DNA of 64,000 nucleotides from Boswellia sacra (lineage: Eukaryota > Streptophyta > Magnoliopsida > Sapindales > Burseraceae). The stretch lies in contig SNVD02001095.1 of the NCBI GenBank assembly GCA_013180625.2, forward strand, positions 62,001 through 126,000, in the 5' to 3' direction. Under the pieces are notes generated by a model, which was not told the DNA's origin, ran no database searches, and was given only the letters and a program-made list of their open reading frames with translations. The stretch's first letter is position 1. Every line of letters begins with the position of its first letter. Below, in pieces: positions 57,189-64,000 of this stretch. A program made the translations under genes and the position numbers.

Positions 57189-60100
57189 ATGACCTCAAGG
57201 TTCTCTCATGGAAGTCCCAACAGTGGAGACTCTGGATTGTCCTCTCGGTCAAGCTCCTCCGATGGAAACTCACCCTTTGGAAATACTCTCAACCAGTCCT
57301 TTCCCATCAAGCTGGATGAAGACAACTTCACCCTTTGGAAAGCAATGGTGTTACCCACACTAAGAGGACACAAGCTTGAAGGCTATGTTCTTGGAACCAA
57401 GAAGTGTCCACCTGAATTCATCCTAGCAGCCACCGATGAAGATGGAAGCAGTTCTCAGCTCCAACCAAACCCAGAATTTGACAACTGGGTCACAACAGAC
57501 AACTTATTAATCGGATGGCTCCTTGGATCCATCTCAAGTGAGGTTGCAGCACGAGTGATTGGAGAACCCACCTCACATGACTTGTGGAAAGCACTTGAAG
57601 AATACTGTGGGGTCAAAAACAGATCAAAAATCTCGAACCTGAGATTTGATCTTCAAACAACCAAGAAAGGGACAATGAAGATGACTGAATACCTATCAAC
57701 AATGAAGAAAATTGCAGACAACCCTGCTGTAGCTGGAAGCCCAGTTGAGATGAACGATTTAATCTCTTTTGTCACCTTAGGATTGGATGTTGACTACACC
57801 CCCATTGTAGTTCAGATTTAATCCAAGGATGGAATATCCTGGTAGGAATTGCAAGCCACTCTACTGAATTTTGAAAACAGACTGGAGAGGCTCAATAGCT
57901 TATCTAATCTCAGTCTCAATCAGATCTCTGCTAATGTAGTCCCAAGAAAACAAAATCACTACAACCGAGATCAGTTCAAGCAAGGAAACAACAACAGCAG
58001 GAACTTCAATCAAGGCTATGAAAGAAGGTCCAACAACAACCCAACCAGAGGAAGAAGTGGTGGCAGATTTGGAAACACAAGACCAATCTGTCAGATATAT
58101 GGGAAGGTTGGTCACCCAGCTTCTATCTGCTTCTACAGAACAGACATGAGCTATATGGGCTCAAACAGCAGAGGCAGAAACAATAGCACCAGACAAGGCC
58201 AACCACAGTAGGCTTTCTTTGCCACACCTGAAACTGTTGCAGATGACTCATGGTTTGCTGACAGTGGAGCAACAAACCATGTAACTGCAGAGCCAAGCAT
58301 TCTCAATGCAAGGAGTGAATACAATGGTAATCAAACTCTCTCAGTAGGTGATGGTAATAAATTGAATATTTCACACATTGGTTATTCTAAATTGCCTGCT
58401 GGAAATACTATGTTGCATCTCAAAAATATCTTGTGTGTTCCTAGAATAACTAAGAACTTGTTGAGTGTGTCTAAGCTCACTAAAGACAACAAAATATATG
58501 TTGAATTTCATCAGATCTTTGCCTTGTGAAGGACAAAGAAGCAACCAAGTTCTGCTGCAGGGGAGAGTTAAGGAGGGGCTTTATCAACTCAGTCCTAGTC
58601 CTAAAGTTTAGTCTAGTGTCTCCGAAAAAAATAAAAGGCCTGCAAGTATGACAGCTTCTGTTTCTTGTGTCCCATATGATAGCTTCTGTTTCTTGTGTCC
58701 CAAGGTCAATTCAGCCAACCAAGAATCATTCCAATTTAATCTTAGACAAGTCCATGTCAAGCAGTCTCCGAAATTGTCAAAGCTTGGTTACTTCTTTGAC
58801 AAGTACCTTGCCAAATGAAGAGAAACTCAACAGTTGGCACAGAAAACTTGGTCATCCTTCTGTAAAAATCTTGAGTCAGATTTTGAAAACCTGCTAATGA
58901 AACAATTGACATCAATGAGAATGATAGTTTTTGTGATGCTTGTCAATTAGGTAAATCACACTCTTTACCTTTCAAAAGCTCAAATAATCAAACAAAACAG
59001 CCTCTAGAACTTGTCCACACTGATCTCTGGGGACCAGCACCTATTCTCTCCACTTCAGGATACAAATAATACATACACTTCATTGATGACTATAGTAGAC
59101 TTACCTGGATCTATCCTCTTAAAACCAAATTTGAAGCCTTGGCTGCTTTCAAACAATTTAAGACACTTGTTGAGAATAAATTTGAAAGACATATCAAAAG
59201 CATTCAATCGGATTGGGGAGGAGAATCTAGAGTGTTCACTGATTTTCTAAACCAGCATGGCATAGAATCTAGAATAGCATGTCCCTATACTCATGAGCAG
59301 CAAGGCAAAGCTGAAAGGAAACACATACATATTGTTGAGATGGGGCTTACCTTGCTTGCACAAGCCAGCATGCCTTTAAGGTACTAGTGGGAGGCCTTCC
59401 ACACTGCTGTGTACTTAATAAATAGACTGCCCACACCTATTTTAAATGGAGTCTCTCCTTGGCAGAAACTCTATAATCAAATTCCAAATTATAACCTCCT
59501 CAAGACCTTTGGGTTTTCATGCTTCCCCTGCCTAAGACCCTATCAAAGTCACAAATTTCAATTTCATACCACAAAGTGTGTATTTATAGGCTATAGTGAT
59601 TCACATAAAGGCTTTAAGTGTCTAAGTCCAACTGGGAGGATTTATATTTCCAGACATGTCATCTTTAATCATGTAGAGTTCCCTTTTAAACAAGGTTTTA
59701 TCAACACAAAAAGCACCCCTAATTCACAGCAATGCATCAGTGATTTCTCTGGTGTATTTCTTCCTCTATTTGACAAGTTGTCAAGTCAAAACCCCAAGTG
59801 CAAGCTACCAGAGACTGATAACAATCCAGAAAAAGAAACCTCTTGAAACCTCTCCACTGCAGCAGAATCTGACCTAAACACTCAACCAGCAGAGAACTCA
59901 TCACCTCCAGATGAAATCTCTTCACCAAGAAACACTCCAACTCCACCAACACCACGTCATCAAAGTGAGCAAAACACTGATAATCGTGACAATGAAGTCA
60001 CAGACCATCACTCCTTTATTCCTACTGTGCCACATCACCCAATGATCACCAGATCAAAAAGTGGTATATTCAAGCCTAAAGTGTTCGATGCTGAATAGAA

Positions 60101-61640
60101 TTTTGATAAGAATACTGAACCAATGACAGTATCACAAGCTCTTAAATCAAAGTGCTGGAGAAAAGCCATGGATGATGAATTTGTAGCTCTGGTGAGAAAC
60201 AAGACCTGGACATTGGTGCCTTTTTCACCTCACTATAGCTTGGTAGGTAATAAGTGGGTGTTTAAAGTCAAGCTGAATAGTGATGGAAGTGTTCATAAAC
60301 ACAAAGCTAGGCTGGTAGCCAAAGGCTTTCATCAAACACCAGGAATAGACTTTATAGAAACCTACAGCCCTGTAGTTAAAGCTGGAATAATCAGAATCAT
60401 CTTAACCCTAGCAGTGACAACAAATTGGAGAGTAAGACAGCTGCTTTCCTAAATGGAAACCTGGAAGAGTCTATGTATATGATGCAACCTGAGGGATTTG
60501 TAGACCCTTCTAAACCTACCTATGTGTGTAAATTGCACAAGGCACTCTATGGACTTAAACAAGCACCAAGAGCCTGGTTTGAGAAGCTAAAAGGCACTCT
60601 GATCAGCTGGAATTTCACCAATTCTAAGTCTGATTCTTCTTTATTCATTCTCAAAACAGAAGAGACTTTAATTTATATACTGATATATGTAGATGACATC
60701 CTAATCACAGGCAATAACTCAGATTATATGCAAGGCCTTATTTGCAAGCTAAATAGTCTCTTTGCTCTCAAAGACCTCGGAGACCTTCATTACTTCCTTG
60801 GCATAGAATTGAGAAGAGATGTTACAGGTATGTACTTGAATCAATCCAAATGCATCTCTGACTTACTGAAAAAATTAAAGTTTGAACACCTGAAGTCGTG
60901 CTCTACTCCTGCAACTGTCAGTAAAAACAAAGCTGCTGAAAATTCAGAAATCTTTCCAGAACCAACTCTATATAGAAGCACAGTTGGGGCTCTCTAATAT
61001 CTCACATACACAAGGCCTGATATCGCCTTTGTAGTCAAAAAACTTAGCCAGCACTTGCAGACTCCAAAAATGGTGCACTGGCAAGGTGTTAAAAGAATAC
61101 TTAGATATCTCATGGGAACCAAACTTTTTGGATTGCACATTAAACCCTCTGATAACATCAACATAACTGGCTTCTCGGATGCAGACTGGGCATGCAATTC
61201 AGAAGATATAAAATCTATTGGGGGCTATTGTGTTTTCTTGAGAGATACTCTAGTGTCATGGTAGTCCAAAAAGCAACCAGTAGTGTCCAGATCAAGCACT
61301 GAATCTGAGTACCGAGCATTGGCTCTTGTAGCAGCAGAAATAGCCTAGATAGAGTCCCTCCTATTTGAGCTTCATTGCTTTCCCTCATAATGTCTAGTTA
61401 CATGGTGTGACAACACAAGTGCAAGTGCTTTAGGATCAAATCCAGTATATCATGCTCGAACAAAACACATCGAAATTGACATACATTATGTCAGAAACGG
61501 GGTCTTACAGAAATTGCTTGAAGTTAGATATGTGCCCACTTGTGATCAGCTTGCTGACTGCCTCGCCAAAGCCTTGACAGCTCCTCAATTTCATCTCCTC
61601 CGATCCAAACTTGGAGTCCTTGAACTGCCCTCCAGTTTGA
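57189..61640 (+). pseudogene. Copia gag-pol with many stops
   Basis: Gag starts at 57189 (MTSRFSHGSPNSGDS) with the family block FPIKLDEDNFTLWKAMVLP and stops at 57819. Gag continues at 57849-58211 with a damaged zinc knuckle, CQIYGKVGHPASIC, where the second Cys is Tyr. Next come protease (SWFADSGATNHVT, about 58245), GAG-pre-integrase (LNSWHRKLGHPSVKIL), and integrase (LVHTDLWGPAP, IQSDWGGES with the second Asp, EQQGKAERKHIH with Glu). RT has [35 protein letters not shown] and YVDD at 60686-60697. RNase H has FSDADWACNSEDIKSIGGYC and RSSTESEYRALA. Stops or shifts occur near 58211, 58527, 59067, 59384, 60095, 60450, 60997, 61262, 61348 and 61389. The [15 protein letters not shown] wording suggests the Ale/Retrofit lineage. 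Confidence 0.9.
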
Positions 61641-61647
61641 GGGGGGA
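61639..61647 (+). promoter_or_regulatory. Polypurine tract
   Basis: GAGGGGGGA immediately before the 3' LTR. Confidence 0.85.
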
Positions 61648-61972
61648 TGTTAAGACAGCTCATATTTTATCCCTGCAGGAAAAATAATTCCACCTGTCCC
61701 TGGTTTGCTGTCTGTTCTGTTTTGTCTACTAATAAAGGCTTAATTAAGCAGCAAATAAGTTAGTTAAGTTAGCTACAGATTAAGCATAGATTAAGCATAC
61801 AACATTCTGGAATGTGCCATGTGAAATCTTCCTATTGGCTAGCATATTTGCTGCCACCTGATTGTAACACCTAGCTGTGTAATGTTTTCCTAAATCTGTA
61901 AGATATATATATACAACATGACACTCAGCCGCTCCTTGAGCTGAGGATTTCTGCATTCCCTAAAATCCAAGT
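61648..61972 (+). repeat. 3' LTR of the second Copia element
   Basis: 325 bp, starts TGTTAAGACAGCTC and ends AAAATCCAAGT, followed by the GAATG duplication. Differs from the 5' LTR at roughly a dozen sites. Confidence 0.85.
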
Positions 61973-61977
61973 GAATG

Positions 61978-62193
61978 GCAGAGAAAATTTTAGAATTCTA
62001 ATTGTTAACTGACTAGTTTAATGAATTGAAACTCCCCGTACAAACACATCAATTTAAGGGTGAATTTGATGAAAGACAAACACTAGATTGACACAAAATC
62101 TGATTATTACTTGATTAGTTATTGAACTAAACGTAGTAGAAACTAGAAATCCTTATTGTACTATGACACAATACAATCACTTAAGAGAGAAAT

Positions 62194-62246
<53 letters not shown>

Positions 62247-62272
62247 GACATATATACATAGACATATATACA

Positions 62273-62307
<35 letters not shown>

Positions 62308-62889
62308 TCGTGTAAAGAAGGTTATTACAATACGTTCATTCTTTTACTTTAAATCCCTCTTTGATTTGTAGTCAGAAAAATTGTAAAATTTATAGATTTC
62401 ATTTATACACATGTAGATAATCGTGTCATGTGTGGATAGATGATAGTGTCACTTTAGGCTGATTTATAAGTTATTATGTGGACTATAATGAATTAATGAT
62501 ATCATTATTAAAAATCTAGCTCATTAGTTTTCTTCAAGTGAGTGAAAATTAGAGATGTTGAAGGATTTTGTTATGCGGGTTGTTAAAATTTATCCATTTT
62601 GTTTGTGTATATGGTTATACTTATCATCGCCTTCGCATTTGATATACTCCGTTTCATACGTACTTGGGGAAAAGATTTTTCTTTTTCTTTTTATTATTAT
62701 TATTGGAATTAATATTGTTATTGCTTCATCAATTTCTTAAATATTCATGATAAAGAATGCTAGAAATAATTTCTTACCAAATTATATAAATAAATTATTT
62801 CACGTACTAGCTAGTAATCAACTATATAGATCAAGTAATGGCAATTCTACTTCAATAATTAATATTTATTTATTCATGAAAAAGGAGGG
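61978..62889. other. Former upstream region of copy C, then AT-rich spacer
   Basis: The first 200 bp are homologous to the upstream flank of copy A (CTAGTTTAATGAATTG, GTAGAAACTAGAAATCCTTA). A TA and TACA microsatellite follows at 62196-62304. At 62555-62640 a frame with EMLKDFVMRVVKI vaguely resembles the EMSVRRLGLTVVRI region of the + gene family, in the right place and orientation, but the match is weak. Confidence 0.45.
62196..62304. repeat. Compound microsatellite (TA)n and (TACA)n
   Basis: About 22 TA units, an interrupted ACATAGACATATATACATAG stretch, then about nine TACA units. Confidence 0.95.
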
Positions 62890-63589
62890 TCATATTTTGG
62901 CAATTCGCAACTTCAATTCAAGGTAAAATGATATCACCCCAAGCGTGCTGAACCAAACCTTAGACGAGATAATTCCAAGAGCCAAGTAAGGGATTGAGGC
63001 CATCAAATAGAAAGCAAACTATTCCCACTGTTTGATACAAGGCTTATGAATAATCTGCATAGAAACAATAAATAATTATTTATTTATTTACCTAATTAAC
63101 AAGTTAAACACCTCTTGCTTATGTTAAAAATAGCAGAAAAATGAACATGATGTTACGTACCTCCTGCTTTTGCTTTTCCCTCTCAATCTCAAGTGCTTCC
63201 ATGAATGGGAATACATATTTTGTGCTAAGGAACAATAAGAGCAGATACCAAAATGCAATGGATACGGTCTTGGCGATAGAAAGATGAGGGGCCAAGAAAT
63301 GGAGCATGACAATCGATAAAGTAATTCCTAAACGATGATAAAGTAGAATTTTGAACTGCCAAATGGAATATAGTAAAAAAGTTACCCTAATTTATTTTCC
63401 TCCTAAACACAACCAACACAAGTATAATGAAATTGTAAATGAGTTAATAGGGTATAATTAAGTACATACCTTTTCCTTTTTCGTGGCAAGATGTATCTTC
63501 TCTTAAAGGAGTGAAAGCTCCGATTCGTTTTCATTTTCATCGTCGGAATCCATGAAAAGATTAGAATTATCATAGTCTTTGGAACCCAT
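62890..63589 (-). pseudogene. Membrane-protein gene family, copy D, with in-frame stops
   Basis: Exon 1 63589-63471 (MGSKDYDNSNLFMDSDDENE, then SELSLL, then a TAA at 63503-63505 where copy C has Pro, then EKIHLATKKEK and donor GTATGTAC). Exon 2 63355-63161 is open for 65 codons with two hydrophobic spans (HFLAPHLSIAKTVSIAFWYL and LLLLFLSTKYVFPFM) and ends EKQKQE before GTACGT, as in copy C (KQE, then GTAATT). Exon 3 63054-62890 shows FAFYLMASIPYLALGI preceded by a TAG at 63019-63021, and ends early without the acidic tail. Two premature stops and the missing tail make it a pseudogene. It has the same exon layout and orientation as copies A to C. Confidence 0.6.
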
Positions 63590-64000
63590 ATGGGATGTAG
63601 AGAAATTAATAAATGAAATATAGAGAGATTAATAAGTGAAGAAGAGTGTATATTGAAGGAGAAGAAAGCAGAAATTAAAAGGGGATAACTGTTTCCTAAT
63701 TAAGTTTATCCCTGCTTAACTTATAGGAGAAATCTGATGAAAAAACAAATTGAATCTGATACAAAGTCTAATTAATTAGACTAAGACGAAATCCTACAAG
63801 GATAATGTTAGGATATTATTTCGGCAATTGTTTCTTTATTTGATAATGTTTAGCAGAATTATAGAAAGATTCGACTTCTTTATATCGAAATTAATTATAA
63901 GCCGAAATGCGCTAACATTTTATCGGTTAAAGTTAGTTTTAATTAGAGTTTATGTTAAATAATTTAGTTTCTAACATTTCATCGGTTAAACTTAGTTTAA
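63590..64000. other. Upstream flank of copy D, AT-rich
   Basis: No gene. A GACGAAATCCTACAAGGA-like block around 63785-63800 is weakly like the upstream flanks of copies A and C. CTAACATTTYATCGGTTAAA is repeated at about 63912 and 63972. Confidence 0.45.

Larger units (their letters stand above)
56833..61972 (+). mobile_element. Second Copia retrotransposon (plus strand), Ale/Retrofit-like, in the 5' leader of copy C
   Basis: LTRs 56833-57159 and 61648-61972 (about 325 bp, roughly a dozen differences) are flanked by a perfect 5-bp duplication GAATG (56828-56832 and 61973-61977). Removing it restores CCATAGAATGGCAGAG, which aligns with the same place in membrane-gene copy A, so both borders are supported. 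It lies 6 bp before the start codon of copy C and only 69 bp from the young Copia element, in the opposite orientation. Primer site and purine tract are intact; pol is full of stops. LTR divergence makes it older than the neighbour. Confidence 0.9.

Overview
The window looks like nuclear DNA of a flowering plant, probably a eudicot. It is AT-rich and gene-poor, with spliced genes, a nuclear-type tRNA-Leu, a plant rhomboid (RBL13 type), a plant EDR2-like DUF1336 protein, and many plant transposons (Copia, CACTA, hAT, Mutator-type MITEs). I see no prokaryotic features.

Layout. 1-2.6 kb: no gene seen. 2.6-7.6 kb: a CACTA transposon with intact ends and a 3-bp target duplication that carries pieces of host genes (an E2F DNA-binding exon pair and a calmodulin-lysine methyltransferase-like exon). 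9.5-11.4 kb: a Mutator-type MITE, then a non-autonomous hAT with a second Mutator-type MITE inside it. 11.8-15.4 kb: an EDR2-like DUF1336 gene (+). 18.0-19.25 kb: a rhomboid protease gene (-). 21.6-22.1 kb: a small unrecognised gene (+). 22.5-34.2 kb: an old Copia element split by a 7.5-kb hAT transposon, which itself holds a smaller hAT. 34.2-37.5 kb: relics of an unrecognised membrane-protein gene (-) and a second copy of the small + gene. 42.0-46.3 kb: a second CACTA element, inserted in one copy of a 249-bp tandem duplication. 47.6 kb: tRNA-Leu(TAA) (-). 48.9 kb: a solo LTR. 49.8-56.8 kb: a third module, whose membrane-protein gene is broken by a young Copia element in exon 1 and a second Copia element just before its start codon (51.4-62.0 kb together). 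62.9-63.6 kb: a fourth, stop-ridden copy of the membrane gene.

How the parts relate. A convergent pair, a small + strand gene followed by a - strand membrane-protein gene, was duplicated in tandem at least three and perhaps four times between about 21.6 and 63.6 kb. Homology also covers the spacer between the pair. Later insertions spread the copies apart. Removing the transposons gives a compact locus of paired genes in which only the first + copy is still clearly intact.

One feature is probably not biological. At 54472-54509 two back-to-back 19-bp Tn5 mosaic ends (the Nextera/tagmentation adaptor sequence) sit in the integrase region of the young Copia element. This points to a library or assembly artefact and makes the local sequence unreliable.

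Limits: splice sites, repeat borders and homologies were judged by eye. No search or alignment was run.
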